Below are positions 8,154 to 16,643 of a DNA stretch of 34,148 nucleotides, piece after piece. The stretch is from Blautia sp. GTDB lineage: Bacteria; Bacillota; Clostridia; Lachnospirales; Lachnospiraceae. Each line of letters starts with the position of its first letter. The first letter of the stretch is position 1. A program made the translations under genes and the position numbers. The notes under the pieces were generated by a model. It had not been told where the DNA came from. It ran no database searches and saw only the letters and a list, made by a program, of their open reading frames with translations. The stretch is taken from contig JAMPFM010000029.1 of the NCBI GenBank assembly GCA_023664455.1, positions 1-34,148 on the forward strand, read 5' to 3'.

Positions 8154-9302
8154 ATGGATTACATAGCAAATACGCTATCCAATCTGATTCATCAGACGGC
8201 TTTCTTCAATTTGACATGGGGAAACTATGTGATGATTTTGGTAGCTTTGGTATTCCTATTTCTGGCTATCAGATATGAATTTGAACCGCTCCTTCTGGTT
8301 CCGATAGCTTTCGGTATGCTGCTTGTAAATATCTATCCTGATATTATGGCGGAATACGGCGAAGGCGGTGCAGGCGGCGGTTTGTTGTATTATTTTTACA
8401 AACTGGATGAGTGGGCGATTTTACCGTCCCTGATTTTCATGGGCGTTGGCGCGATGACGGACTTTGGTCCGCTGATTGCCAATCCTAAGAGTTTCTTACT
8501 TGGCGCCGCGGCACAGTTTGGTATTTTCGCTGCTTATTTCGGAGCGATTGCAATGGGCTTTAATGATAAAGCGGCAGCGGCAATTTCTATCATCGGCGGT
8601 GCGGACGGTCCTACTTCTATTTTCCTTGCCGGAAAATTGCAGCAGACGACCCTGCTTGGACCGATTGCGGTTGCGGCATATTCTTATATGTCTTTAGTAC
8701 CGATTATCCAGCCGCCTATTATGAAGCTTTTGACGACAGAAAAAGAAAGAAAAATCAAAATGGCGCAGCTTCGTCCTGTTACGAAGTTAGAGAAGATTTT
8801 ATTCCCGATCGTCGTTACCATCGTCGTTTCCATGATTCTTCCGACTACGGCGCCGTTAATCGGTATGTTGATGCTTGGTAATCTCTTTAGGGAGTCTGGC
8901 GTTGTAAGACAGTTGACCGATACGGCTTCCAATGCGCTGATGTATATCGTGGTTATCATTCTCGGTACTTCCGTTGGCGCAACGACGAGCGCGGAGGCAT
9001 TCCTGAATGCAGATACCTTGAAAATCGTAGCGCTTGGTCTGATAGCGTTTGCCTTTGGTACGGCGGCAGGTGTATTGTTTGGTAAGTTGATGTGCGTTGT
9101 TACCAAGGGAGCTGTCAATCCGCTGATTGGTTCGGCGGGCGTATCTGCTGTGCCGATGGCGGCGAGAGTTTCCCAGAAGGTAGGTGCGGAAGCAGACCCT
9201 ACCAACTTCCTGTTAATGCACGCAATGGGACCGAATGTAGCGGGCGTTATTGGTACTGCGGTAGCAGCGGGAACCTTTATGGCAGTGTTTGGTGTCTTCT
9301 AG
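8154..9302 (+). CDS. Sodium-translocating decarboxylase beta subunit (OadB/GcdB/MmdB family)
   Basis: The integral membrane pump subunit, 382 residues, with about nine or more hydrophobic helices. It takes carboxybiotin from the carrier, decarboxylates it and exports Na+, turning the free energy of decarboxylation into an ion gradient. The hallmark [10 protein letters not shown] lies at residues 148-157; the Asp in this loop is essential in the characterised oxaloacetate decarboxylase. MTDFGPLI (101-108) and a C-terminal [16 protein letters not shown] plus [12 protein letters not shown] are also family signatures. AGGAGG is 7 nt before the ATG. The gene family is certain. Whether the natural substrate is oxaloacetate, methylmalonyl-CoA or another acid depends on its carboxyltransferase partners. 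Confidence 0.93.
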   Translation: MDYIANTLSNLIHQTAFFNLTWGNYVMILVALVFLFLAIRYEFEPLLLVPIAFGMLLVNIYPDIMAEYGEGGAGGGLLYYFYKLDEWAILPSLIFMGVGAMTDFGPLIANPKSFLLGAAAQFGIFAAYFGAIAMGFNDKAAAAISIIGGADGPTSIFLAGKLQQTTLLGPIAVAAYSYMSLVPIIQPPIMKLLTTEKERKIKMAQLRPVTKLEKILFPIVVTIVVSMILPTTAPLIGMLMLGNLFRESGVVRQLTDTASNALMYIVVIILGTSVGATTSAEAFLNADTLKIVALGLIAFAFGTAAGVLFGKLMCVVTKGAVNPLIGSAGVSAVPMAARVSQKVGAEADPTNFLLMHAMGPNVAGVIGTAVAAGTFMAVFGVF

Positions 9303-9311
9303 AAGACAAAA

Positions 9312-9352
9312 AGAATTTCTAAGACTGCAAAGTACGCAGTCTAAGAAATTCT
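9312..9352 (+). other. Strong intercistronic stem-loop after oadB
   Basis: A 17-nt stem with a single A-A mismatch (9312-9328 with 9336-9352) closes a 7-nt loop. The following bases ATGTTTTGTCT are only weakly T-rich, so it may be a partial terminator or an mRNA processing/stability element. Confidence 0.6.
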
Positions 9353-9363
9353 ATGTTTTGTCT

Positions 9364-9388
9364 GGAAGAATGGCAGAGCCATTCTTCC
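9364..9388 (+). other. Second intercistronic stem-loop before the OadA-like gene
   Basis: GGAAGAATGGC (9364-9374) pairs perfectly with GCCATTCTTCC (9378-9388) around a 3-nt loop (AGA). No T-tract follows. It lies 11 nt after the previous hairpin and about 37 nt before the AGGAGG of the next gene. Confidence 0.6.
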
Positions 9389-9439
9389 GAATTAATCGAT
9401 AAATAGGAATTTGATGAATAAAAATAGGAGGAAATAGAA

Positions 9440-10867
9440 ATGGCGGAACAGGTTAAGAAACCGGTGGGAATTATGGAAACAATTCTGCGTGATGCGCATC
9501 AGTCTTTGATTGCCACCAGAATGCCCACGGAAATGATGCTTCCAATTGTAGATAAAATGGATAAGGTTGGTTATCATGCAGTAGAGTGCTGGGGCGGCGC
9601 GACATTTGACGCCTCCCTGCGTTTCCTGAAGGAAGACCCGTGGGAAAGACTGAGAAAATTAAGGGATGGATTTAAGAATACGAAATTGCAGATGCTTTTC
9701 AGAGGTCAGAATATCTTAGGATATAGACCGTATGCGGACGATGTGGTAGATAGTTTCGTAGAGAAATCCATCGCAAACGGGATTGATATTATTCGTATTT
9801 TCGATTGCCTGAATGATTTGAGAAACTTGCAGGAAGCAGTCAATGCGACGAATGAAGTCAAGAAAAGGGAAGGCAGGGGACATGCCCAGGTTGCTCTTTC
9901 CTATACGTTAGGCGATGCTTATACGATGGAATACTGGATGGATATGGCTAAGAAGATTGAGGAAATGGGCGCTGATTCCATCTGTATCAAAGATATGGCG
10001 GGACTTCTGGTTCCTTATAAGGCATCCGAAATGATAGCGGCGATGAAGTCTGCTACGAAACTGCCGATTCAGCTGCATACGCATTATACTTCCGGCGTTG
10101 CCAGCATGACTTACTTAAAAGCGGTAGAAGCGGGTGTAGACGTTATTGACTGTGCGATTTCCCCGTTTGCGCTTGGTACGTCCCAGCCGGCGACGGAAGT
10201 TATGGTAGAAACCTTCAAAGGCACGCCTTACGATACTGGATATGACCAGAATCTGCTGGCTGAAATCGCAGATTACTTTAGACCGTACAGAGACGAGTGC
10301 CTTGCAAGCGGATTACTGAATCCGAAGGTTATGGGCGTTGATATTAAGACATTGCTCTATCAGGTACCGGGCGGTATGCTTTCCAACATGGTAAGCCAGT
10401 TGAAAGAGCAGAATGCGGAAGATAAATATTATGATGTTTTGAAAGAAATCCCGCAGGTAAGAAAAGACCTTGGCGAACCGCCGCTTGTTACACCTTCTTC
10501 CCAGATTGTAGGTACACAGGCTGTATTTAACGTATTGATGGGCGAAAGATACAAGATGGCGACGAAAGAAACAAAAGCGGTTCTGCGCGGTGAGTATGGT
10601 CAGACCATCAAACCGATGAATCAGGAAGTTATTGATAAAGTTATTCCGGGTGAAAAGAGAATCACCTGCCGTCCTGCGGACTTATTGGAAAATGAGATGG
10701 ATAAGTTAGAGGCGGAAATGAAGGAATGGAAACAGCAGGAGGAAGATGTATTATCCTACGCGCTGTTCCCGCAGGTAGCGACCGATTTCTTCAAATATCG
10801 TCAGGCACAGCAGGATAAAGTGGATATGACGCAGGCTGATACGAAGAATGCGGCATACCCGGTCTAA
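9440..10867 (+). CDS. Oxaloacetate decarboxylase alpha/pyruvate carboxylase B-type carboxyltransferase, without biotin domain
   Basis: A 475-residue TIM-barrel carboxyltransferase that exchanges carboxyl between oxaloacetate/pyruvate and biotin. Visible motifs are LRDAHQS (residues 16-22), RIFDCLND (119-126), CIKDMAG with the lysine that is carbamylated in relatives (Lys184), and the metal-binding HTH (His213, His215). The C-terminal conserved carboxylase domain is present, but the protein ends without the biotinyl domain of full OadA. In this it resembles the 5S subunit of transcarboxylase or a split PycB. It must use the separate carrier at 7685. AGGAGG lies 8 nt before the ATG. It is the last gene of the operon and is followed by a terminator. 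Confidence 0.87.
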   Translation: MAEQVKKPVGIMETILRDAHQSLIATRMPTEMMLPIVDKMDKVGYHAVECWGGATFDASLRFLKEDPWERLRKLRDGFKNTKLQMLFRGQNILGYRPYADDVVDSFVEKSIANGIDIIRIFDCLNDLRNLQEAVNATNEVKKREGRGHAQVALSYTLGDAYTMEYWMDMAKKIEEMGADSICIKDMAGLLVPYKASEMIAAMKSATKLPIQLHTHYTSGVASMTYLKAVEAGVDVIDCAISPFALGTSQPATEVMVETFKGTPYDTGYDQNLLAEIADYFRPYRDECLASGLLNPKVMGVDIKTLLYQVPGGMLSNMVSQLKEQNAEDKYYDVLKEIPQVRKDLGEPPLVTPSSQIVGTQAVFNVLMGERYKMATKETKAVLRGEYGQTIKPMNQEVIDKVIPGEKRITCRPADLLENEMDKLEAEMKEWKQQEEDVLSYALFPQVATDFFKYRQAQQDKVDMTQADTKNAAYPV

Positions 10868-10888
10868 ATGCATAGAATTTCAAGAAAG

Positions 10889-10923
10889 AAAGCGTCTCTG
10901 TCGAAAGGCAGGGACGTTTTTTC
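10889..10923 (+). terminator. Terminator of the decarboxylase operon
   Basis: An 8-bp stem with one wobble (10893-10900 with 10909-10916), extendable with A-T pairs, an 8-nt loop and a run of six T. It ends the five-gene operon just before the TetR promoter. Confidence 0.85.
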
Positions 10924-10945
10924 GAGAAATTTCTTGTTTTTTATA

Positions 10946-10974
10946 TTGACGTAGGTTACATAATATATTATAAT
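10946..10974 (+). promoter_or_regulatory. Sigma-A promoter of the TetR-family gene
   Basis: TTGACG (10946-10951) and a perfect TATAAT (10969-10974) are 17 nt apart, 50-80 nt before the regulator start codon. The region is very AT rich. Confidence 0.8.
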
Positions 10975-10986
10975 AACATATGTTAT
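10973..10986. promoter_or_regulatory. Palindromic operator candidate overlapping the -10/start region
   Basis: ATAACATATGTTAT is a perfect 14-bp palindrome that begins inside the -10 box and covers the expected transcription start. Its position fits autorepression by the adjacent TetR-family protein. Confidence 0.55.
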
Positions 10987-11025
10987 AAAAAATGGGTCTT
11001 TTATAGATAAGTGGGGAAAACAGGT

Positions 11026-11583
11026 ATGGCGAGAAAAGAAACGATTACAAAAGCAGATATTTTGAATGCGGCATTTGAAATGGCGCGCGAAGAAGGGTTT
11101 AACCATGTGACGGCAAGAACGCTTGCAGCGAAGGCGGGATGCTCCACACAACCGATTTTCAGGGTCTATAAGAACATGGAAGAGTTAGGGAAGGAGCTGT
11201 TTGAACAGGTTCTTGTGTATTTTGGGGATTATTATGATAAATTCCCGAAGAAAAACAGCACGCCTTTTGTCAATCTGGGGCTGGCTTATATCCGGTTTGC
11301 GCAGGATGACCCGAAATTATTCCGGCTGTTATTTGATTCCGAAAACCGTTACGGAAAGAGTCTATATGATATGTTAAACGGTAAAGAAGGGGTTATTGTC
11401 AAAGAAATTAATAGCGCCAGACTGCATGGGTGCAGTAAGCCCAGCGATATGTTTATGAAAATGTGGATTATTATTCATGGTGCAGCGTGCATGTCCTTAA
11501 CGGGAGATTATGATTTGAAAGAAGAGGAAACAATAGCGCTTTTGGAGGAATCCTATCAGGCTTTTCTAAAGACGATGCATTAG
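11026..11583 (+). CDS. TetR/AcrR-family transcriptional regulator
   Basis: A 185-residue repressor-type protein. Residues about 6-55 form the TetR helix-turn-helix domain (ADILNAAFEMAREEGF, VTARTLAAKAGCSTQPIFRVYKN). The rest is an alpha-helical ligand-binding/dimerisation region (FVNLGLAYIRFAQDDPKLFRLLF resembles the C-terminal domain of this class). ATG 11026 is chosen as start; a GTG frame extends five codons upstream. The gene has its own promoter with a palindrome over the -10 region, suggesting autoregulation. Its targets are unknown. The decarboxylase operon lies immediately upstream, but no copy of the palindrome was noticed at its promoter. Confidence 0.85.
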   Translation: MARKETITKADILNAAFEMAREEGFNHVTARTLAAKAGCSTQPIFRVYKNMEELGKELFEQVLVYFGDYYDKFPKKNSTPFVNLGLAYIRFAQDDPKLFRLLFDSENRYGKSLYDMLNGKEGVIVKEINSARLHGCSKPSDMFMKMWIIIHGAACMSLTGDYDLKEEETIALLEESYQAFLKTMH

Positions 11584-11656
11584 AAGTGGCTTCCTTCATC
11601 GTTGAAGGGGCAGGAAAGTACGGCAGGATAAGGAGCGGAAGGGATTGGTTACGCAG

Positions 11657-12580
11657 ATGGAAAATCGTTATGATATCATTACGAGAATTAACGACCACGT
11701 TGCGAAAATGAGCAAAGGGCAGAAGGCGATAGCGGCGTTTATTTATGACCATTATGACCAGGCGGTTTTTATGACGGCGGCAAAGTTAGGCGATACGGTT
11801 GGCGTCAGCGAATCGACAGTCGTGCGGTTTGCATCTTTTATCGGGTATAGCGGATATCCAGAATTTCAGAAGGACTTAGAAGAATGGGTGCAGAATAAAA
11901 TCAATTCCGTACAGAAAATCGGTGTGAAATATGGGCACAGTACCCAGTCGGAAATCCTGACGTCCGTGTTAAATGCTGATATTGAGAAAATCAGCGATAC
12001 TATCGACCATCTGGATCCGATTGCGTTTGAGACGGCGGTCAATATTATTCTGGAAGCCAAGAACGTATACATAATGGGAATCAGAAGCTGCGCGCCGCTG
12101 GCGGATTTTTTACATTTTTACCTGAATATGATCCGGGGGAATGTGATACTGCTGCGGACGACGAGTGTATCGGAAACTTTCGAGCAGATGATTCGGATTG
12201 ATGAGAAAGATGCGATTATAGGAATCAGTTTTCCACGCTATTCCATGCGTACCTTGAAGGCGATGGAGTTTGCCAATGATAGAAACGCCAAGGTCATCAC
12301 CATTACCGATACGGTGCATTCACCCATGAATCTGTATTCTTCCTGTAATCTGCTGGCAAGAAGCGATATGGTTTCTATCGTGGATTCTCTGGTTGCACCT
12401 TTGAGTCTGATTAATGCCCTGGTGGTTGCCATGTGCTTAAAGCGGCCGGAGGGTGTCAAGAGGAATCTGAAAGATTTGGAATATGCATGGAATAATTATC
12501 AGGTTTATCTGAATGATGAAATTAATTTCATCGACGAGGAACCGATGTTAAATTATCCTTTATGGAAAGATAAAACATGA
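11657..12580 (+). CDS. MurR/RpiR-family transcriptional regulator
   Basis: A 307-residue regulator. Residues about 1-75 form the RpiR winged-helix DNA-binding domain (MSKGQKAIAAFIYDHYDQ, LGDTVGVSESTVVRFASFIG). Residues about 120-260 form a SIS sugar-phosphate isomerase-like domain (AKNVYIMGIRSCAPLADFL; IGISFPRYSMRTLKAMEFA; VITITDTVHSPM). Such proteins usually sense phosphosugars. Start choice: ATG 11657 has GGGA 12 nt upstream, while a TTG at 11645 abuts it. The stop overlaps the next gene by 4 nt (ATGA), so it is translationally coupled to the flavoprotein. A small hairpin (11593-11608) lies in the gap after the TetR gene. No sugar-metabolism gene is adjacent, so its regulon cannot be inferred. 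Confidence 0.88.
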   Translation: MENRYDIITRINDHVAKMSKGQKAIAAFIYDHYDQAVFMTAAKLGDTVGVSESTVVRFASFIGYSGYPEFQKDLEEWVQNKINSVQKIGVKYGHSTQSEILTSVLNADIEKISDTIDHLDPIAFETAVNIILEAKNVYIMGIRSCAPLADFLHFYLNMIRGNVILLRTTSVSETFEQMIRIDEKDAIIGISFPRYSMRTLKAMEFANDRNAKVITITDTVHSPMNLYSSCNLLARSDMVSIVDSLVAPLSLINALVVAMCLKRPEGVKRNLKDLEYAWNNYQVYLNDEINFIDEEPMLNYPLWKDKT

Positions 12581-13821
12581 GTAAAGTAGTGATAGTCGGA
12601 GGGGGAGCCGCCGGCATGATGGCAGCGTATGGCGCGGCATGTCAGGGGCACCGGACGATTCTTTTGGAACAGAATGAGAAGTTAGGAAAAAAACTGTTTA
12701 TTACGGGAAAAGGCAGGTGTAATGTCACAAATGCCTGTGATATGGATAAACTGTTTGAAAATGTTGTATCCAACCCGAAATTTTTGTACAGCGCCTTTTA
12801 TGGATTCGATAACAGGCGGATGATGGCTCTTTTAGAAGAGGCGGGCTGTCCGCTGAAAATCGAAAGAGGGGACAGGGTATTTCCGGTATCCGATCATTCC
12901 TCGGATGTGATTGCAGCCATGCAGCGTCTGTTAAAAGCAAAACAGGTAGAAGTCCGTCTGCATACCAAAGTGGATAAGTTATGGCTGGAAGAGGAAGAGA
13001 CGGGCGTTTTGTCGGTACAGGGCATATATCTGGCGGATGGCAGGAAAGAGCGGGCGGACGCGGTAGTGCTTGCCACGGGCGGACTCTCTTATCCCACGAC
13101 GGGAGCTGGCGGGGACGGTTATACTATGGCAAAGGCAGCGGGGCATCAGTTGAAGGAATGTAATCCTTCCTTAGCGCCTTTTGAAGTTTCAGAAACCTGG
13201 TGTAACAGTCTGCAGGGGCTGTCGTTAAAGAATGTGAGTCTGACTTTGTATGAGGGAAAGAAAAAACGATATCAGGGGTTCGGCGAGATGCTTTTTACAC
13301 ATTTTGGCGTCAGCGGACCTCTTGTTTTGAGCGCCAGCAGTTTTTATGGGAAATGCAAAAGAAAGGAAGACGTCTTCTGCGAGGTGGATTTAAAGCCGGC
13401 GTTGTCCGAAGAACAACTGGATAAAAGAATTTTAAGGGACTTTTTAGAAAATCAGAACAGACAGTTTAAAAATGCCCTGGGCAATTTGTTTCCTGCGAAA
13501 TTGATACCGGTCATGGTGACGCTTTCCGACATCGCGGCAGATAAGAAAGTAAACGAAATTACAAGACAAGAACGGGGGAATCTGACGCATCTGACGAAAC
13601 ATCTTGTGTTTCATGTGATGGGAACAAGAGGATTTGAGGAAGCGATTATTACCCAGGGCGGCGTGCAGGTGAAAGAAGTCAATCCTTCTACGATGGAGTC
13701 CAAACTGGCAAAAGGATTGTATTTTGCAGGGGAAGTATTGGATTTGGACGCCCTGACCGGAGGATTTAATCTGCAGATTGCGTGGTCTACGGGATATCTT
13801 GCGGGAAGCAGTATTTCTTAA
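12577..13821 (+). CDS. HI0933/BaiN-type NAD(P)/FAD-dependent flavoprotein
   Basis: A 414-residue flavoprotein of the HI0933-like family. The N-terminal Rossmann motif GGGAAGMMAA (residues 7-16) binds FAD, followed by the family signature GKKLFITGKGRCNVTN. A second nucleotide-binding stretch is VVLATGGLSYPTTGAGGDGY, and the C-terminal GLYFAGEVLDLDALTGGFNL closes the FAD site. One member, BaiN, has been linked to bile-acid dehydroxylation in Clostridium scindens, but most members have no assigned substrate, so the BaiN name should not be transferred as function. It is coupled to the RpiR gene by ATGA overlap and precedes cmk by 72 nt. Confidence 0.88.
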   Translation: MSKVVIVGGGAAGMMAAYGAACQGHRTILLEQNEKLGKKLFITGKGRCNVTNACDMDKLFENVVSNPKFLYSAFYGFDNRRMMALLEEAGCPLKIERGDRVFPVSDHSSDVIAAMQRLLKAKQVEVRLHTKVDKLWLEEEETGVLSVQGIYLADGRKERADAVVLATGGLSYPTTGAGGDGYTMAKAAGHQLKECNPSLAPFEVSETWCNSLQGLSLKNVSLTLYEGKKKRYQGFGEMLFTHFGVSGPLVLSASSFYGKCKRKEDVFCEVDLKPALSEEQLDKRILRDFLENQNRQFKNALGNLFPAKLIPVMVTLSDIAADKKVNEITRQERGNLTHLTKHLVFHVMGTRGFEEAIITQGGVQVKEVNPSTMESKLAKGLYFAGEVLDLDALTGGFNLQIAWSTGYLAGSSIS

Positions 13822-13893
13822 ATTTTGTAAGATGACATTTAGTCATGGAAGTCTATCTGATAAATATTGATTTTGGAAAAGGGGAATAAACAT

Positions 13894-14565
13894 ATGGGAT
13901 ATCAAATAGCGATTGACGGGCCTGCGGGAGCGGGGAAAAGCACGATTGCCAAAAGGGTTGCGAAGCAGCTTGGATTTATTTATGTGGATACCGGTGCAAT
14001 GTACCGTGCTATGGCGCTTTTTCTGATGAAAGAGCAGGTTGCCCCGCAGGATACGGACAGGGTCAGCCAGAAATGCCGGGAGGCGGATATTACCATCCGT
14101 TATGAGAATGGGGAGCAGATTGTTTCCCTAAACGGAGAAAATGTTAATGGCTTGATACGGACCGAACAGGTCAGCCAGATGGCGTCTCTTACAAGCGCCA
14201 ATGCCAGTGTCCGGAAAAAGCTTGTGGAATTGCAGAAGAAGCTGGCTGCGGATACGGACGTGGTTATGGATGGACGGGATATTGGAACATGTGTTCTGCC
14301 AGATGCAGAAGTGAAAGTTTTCCTCACGGCCAACAGCCGGGTGCGCGCCGAAAGACGATACCGGGAGCTGACGGCAAAAGGGGAGTCCTGCGATTTGGAC
14401 AGTATTGAGAAGGATATCATCGAACGCGACCATCAGGATATGACGAGGGAAATTTCCCCGCTGACGCCTGCAGAGGACGCTTCTTTTGTAGATTCTTCTT
14501 ATATGACGATTGAAGAAGTCGCCGCCGTGATTATGGAAATGGCGCAGAAGAAAATGGAAAAATAG
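13894..14565 (+). CDS. cmk: Cytidylate kinase
   Basis: A 223-residue cytosolic kinase that phosphorylates CMP/dCMP with ATP. The P-loop GPAGAGKST is at residues 9-17, and VDTGAMYRAMAL shows the CMP-binding region typical of Cmk. MDGRDIGTCVLPDAEVKVFLTA is the next family block, followed by the LID region (RAERRYRELTAKG) and the C-terminal FVDSSYMTIEEV. ATG 13894 is preferred, with AAGGGG 9 nt upstream; an upstream TTG frame adds nine residues. The cmk-ispH-rpsA order is common in Clostridia and indicates one housekeeping transcript. Confidence 0.95.
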   Translation: MGYQIAIDGPAGAGKSTIAKRVAKQLGFIYVDTGAMYRAMALFLMKEQVAPQDTDRVSQKCREADITIRYENGEQIVSLNGENVNGLIRTEQVSQMASLTSANASVRKKLVELQKKLAADTDVVMDGRDIGTCVLPDAEVKVFLTANSRVRAERRYRELTAKGESCDLDSIEKDIIERDHQDMTREISPLTPAEDASFVDSSYMTIEEVAAVIMEMAQKKMEK

Positions 14566-14632
14566 CAGTAAACGGCGACGCATAGCCCGAATGTCCGGGT
14601 ATGGCAGCTGTAAGAAAGGCATGGTTTTAGGG

Positions 14633-15481
14633 ATGGAAGTGATTTTGGCAGGAAACGCCGGGTTTTGTTTTGGCGTAAAGCGGGCGGTGGATACTGTCTA
14701 TGAGCAGATAGAGACAGGTGAACCAATCTATACATACGGACCGATTACCCACAATGAAGAAGTCGTAAAGAGTCTGGCAGGGAAGGGAGTCCGTATTCTT
14801 GAATCAGAAGAAGAGCTGGCGCAGATTAAAGAAGGAACGGTCATTATCCGCGCCCACGGCGTATCGAAACGAATCTGTGAGCAGATAGAACAGCAGGGCT
14901 TAAAATGTGTGGACGCTACCTGCCCTTTCGTAAAAAGAATCCATGAGACGGTCGAGAAGGAAAGTAAGGCGGGCAGACAGATTGTGATAATCGGAAACGC
15001 GGGGCACCCGGAAGTGGAAGGCATTATAGGATGGTGCCAGACGCCGGCTATTGTAATCGAATCCGTGGAAGAAGCGGAAAAATTTCATTACGATGGGGAT
15101 AAAGAACTCTGCATGGTTTCGCAGACGACATATAACTACAATAAATTTCAAGATATAGTTGAAATTTTTAACCAAAAAGGGTACAATGTTATTGTTGTGA
15201 ATACTATATGTAACGCTACGGAAGTGCGACAAGCCGAAGCTAGAAGAATAGCGGCCAAGGTTGATATTATGATAGTAATAGGCGGTAATCAGAGCTCCAA
15301 TACACAGAAGTTATATGAAATCTGTATGCAAGAATGTGAAAACACATATTATATACAGACACTAGATGACCTGCATTTAGATTCAACTAAATCTGTCCGA
15401 CTGGTGGGTATTACAGCAGGGGCGTCCACCCCAAACAATATTATAGAGGAGGTTCAAAATTATGTCAGAGTTAACTTTTGA
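14633..15481 (+). CDS. ispH: 4-hydroxy-3-methylbut-2-enyl diphosphate reductase
   Basis: The last enzyme of the MEP isoprenoid pathway, reducing HMBPP to IPP and DMAPP with a [4Fe-4S] cluster. The 282-residue protein has the three cluster cysteines (Cys12 in AGFCFGVKRAV, Cys97 in ATCPFV, Cys193 in TICNAT) and substrate-binding His40 and His75. The start MEVILAGNAG is chosen by family homology. An ATG at 14621 (four residues longer) lies right after AGAAAGG and remains possible. The 3' end overlaps rpsA by 20 nt in another frame. In many Clostridia these two are fused into one protein; here they are separate but overlapping. Confidence 0.94.
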   Translation: MEVILAGNAGFCFGVKRAVDTVYEQIETGEPIYTYGPITHNEEVVKSLAGKGVRILESEEELAQIKEGTVIIRAHGVSKRICEQIEQQGLKCVDATCPFVKRIHETVEKESKAGRQIVIIGNAGHPEVEGIIGWCQTPAIVIESVEEAEKFHYDGDKELCMVSQTTYNYNKFQDIVEIFNQKGYNVIVVNTICNATEVRQAEARRIAAKVDIMIVIGGNQSSNTQKLYEICMQECENTYYIQTLDDLHLDSTKSVRLVGITAGASTPNNIIEEVQNYVRVNF

Positions 15482-16607
15482 ACAAATGTTAGAAGATTCA
15501 TTAAAGACAATACACACGGGAGAGGTAGTTGAGGGTACGGTCATTGATGTAAAACCAGAAGAAATTGTTCTTAATATAGGATATAAATCAGATGGGATTC
15601 TTACCAGAAATGAATATACAAACGAACCTAACGTAGATTTAACAACTATCGTCAAACCGGGCGATACGATGGAGGTGAAAGTATTAAAAGTAAATGATGG
15701 CGAAGGACAAGTGCTTCTGACTTATAAGCGTCTTGCCGCAGACCGCGGTAATAAACGGATTGAAGAAGCATATAATAATAAAGAGGTTCTGACGGCTACC
15801 GTTTCGCAGGTATTGGACGGGGGGCTAAGCGTTATCGTGGAAGAAGTCAGAATTTTTATTCCTGCAAGCCTTGTATCCGACAGTTATGAGAAGGATTTGA
15901 CGAAGTATGCGGGACAGGAAATCCAGTTTGTAATCAGCGAATACAATCCTAAGAGAAGAAGATACATCGGCGATAGAAAACAACTGTTATTGGCGGAAAA
16001 GGCGGAATTACAGAAGAAACTGTTAGAAAGCCTTCATGAAGGCGATAAGGTGAACGGTGTCGTAAAGAACGTAACAGATTTCGGCGCATTCATCGACCTT
16101 GGCGGTATGGACGGATTGCTCCACATCTCAGAGATGTCCTGGGGCAGAGTTGAAAATCCTAAGAAAGTCTTTAAGGTTGGAGATGAGCTGAAGGTACTGA
16201 TTAAAGAGATTTCTGGCAATAAGATTGCACTCAGCCTGAAATTTGAAGAGGAAAATCCCTGGAGGGACGCAGCGAGCAAATATGCGATTGGCAATATCGT
16301 AACCGGAAAGGTTGCACGCATGACAGATTTTGGCGCGTTTATTGAGCTGGAAACCGGTATTGACGCATTGCTTCATGTTTCCCAGATATCCAAAGAGCAT
16401 ATCGAGAAACCTGCGGATGTTCTCAAATGCGGCGAGGAAGTAACGGCGAAAGTAGTCGATTTCAATGAAGAAGACAAGAAAATCAGCCTGAGCATCAAGG
16501 CAATGATGGCGCCGGAACCGAAAGAGGAAGTCATAGAAGAAGAGGATGCGGACGTAGTATCCGTTGATATTGAGTCTGTTATTGCAAACGAAGACGAAAA
16601 TGAATAA
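15462..16607 (+). CDS. rpsA: S1 RNA-binding domain protein (ribosomal protein S1 homologue)
   Basis: A 381-residue protein with four S1/OB-fold RNA-binding repeats at about residues 17-87, 103-168, 188-258 and 275-344. The third and fourth are canonical (VKNVTDFGAFIDLGGMDGLL and VARMTDFGAFIELETGIDAL). The first two are diverged, as in Firmicute S1-like proteins. An acidic tail ends the protein. It probably helps mRNA binding on the ribosome, but Gram-positive S1 homologues are shorter than E. coli S1 and not always essential. The ATG lies within the last codons of ispH with AGAGGAGG before it, so the two genes are coupled. The codon pattern becomes more A/T rich around the junction. Confidence 0.9.
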   Translation: MSELTFEQMLEDSLKTIHTGEVVEGTVIDVKPEEIVLNIGYKSDGILTRNEYTNEPNVDLTTIVKPGDTMEVKVLKVNDGEGQVLLTYKRLAADRGNKRIEEAYNNKEVLTATVSQVLDGGLSVIVEEVRIFIPASLVSDSYEKDLTKYAGQEIQFVISEYNPKRRRYIGDRKQLLLAEKAELQKKLLESLHEGDKVNGVVKNVTDFGAFIDLGGMDGLLHISEMSWGRVENPKKVFKVGDELKVLIKEISGNKIALSLKFEEENPWRDAASKYAIGNIVTGKVARMTDFGAFIELETGIDALLHVSQISKEHIEKPADVLKCGEEVTAKVVDFNEEDKKISLSIKAMMAPEPKEEVIEEEDADVVSVDIESVIANEDENE

Positions 16608-16643
16608 GCATCACAATCATAAAAAATGGGAGTGAAATTGGGT

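Noticed and set aside
12577-13821. Naming the flavoprotein BaiN with a bile-acid function
   Set aside because: Only general HI0933-family motifs are visible and no bile-acid genes are nearby.
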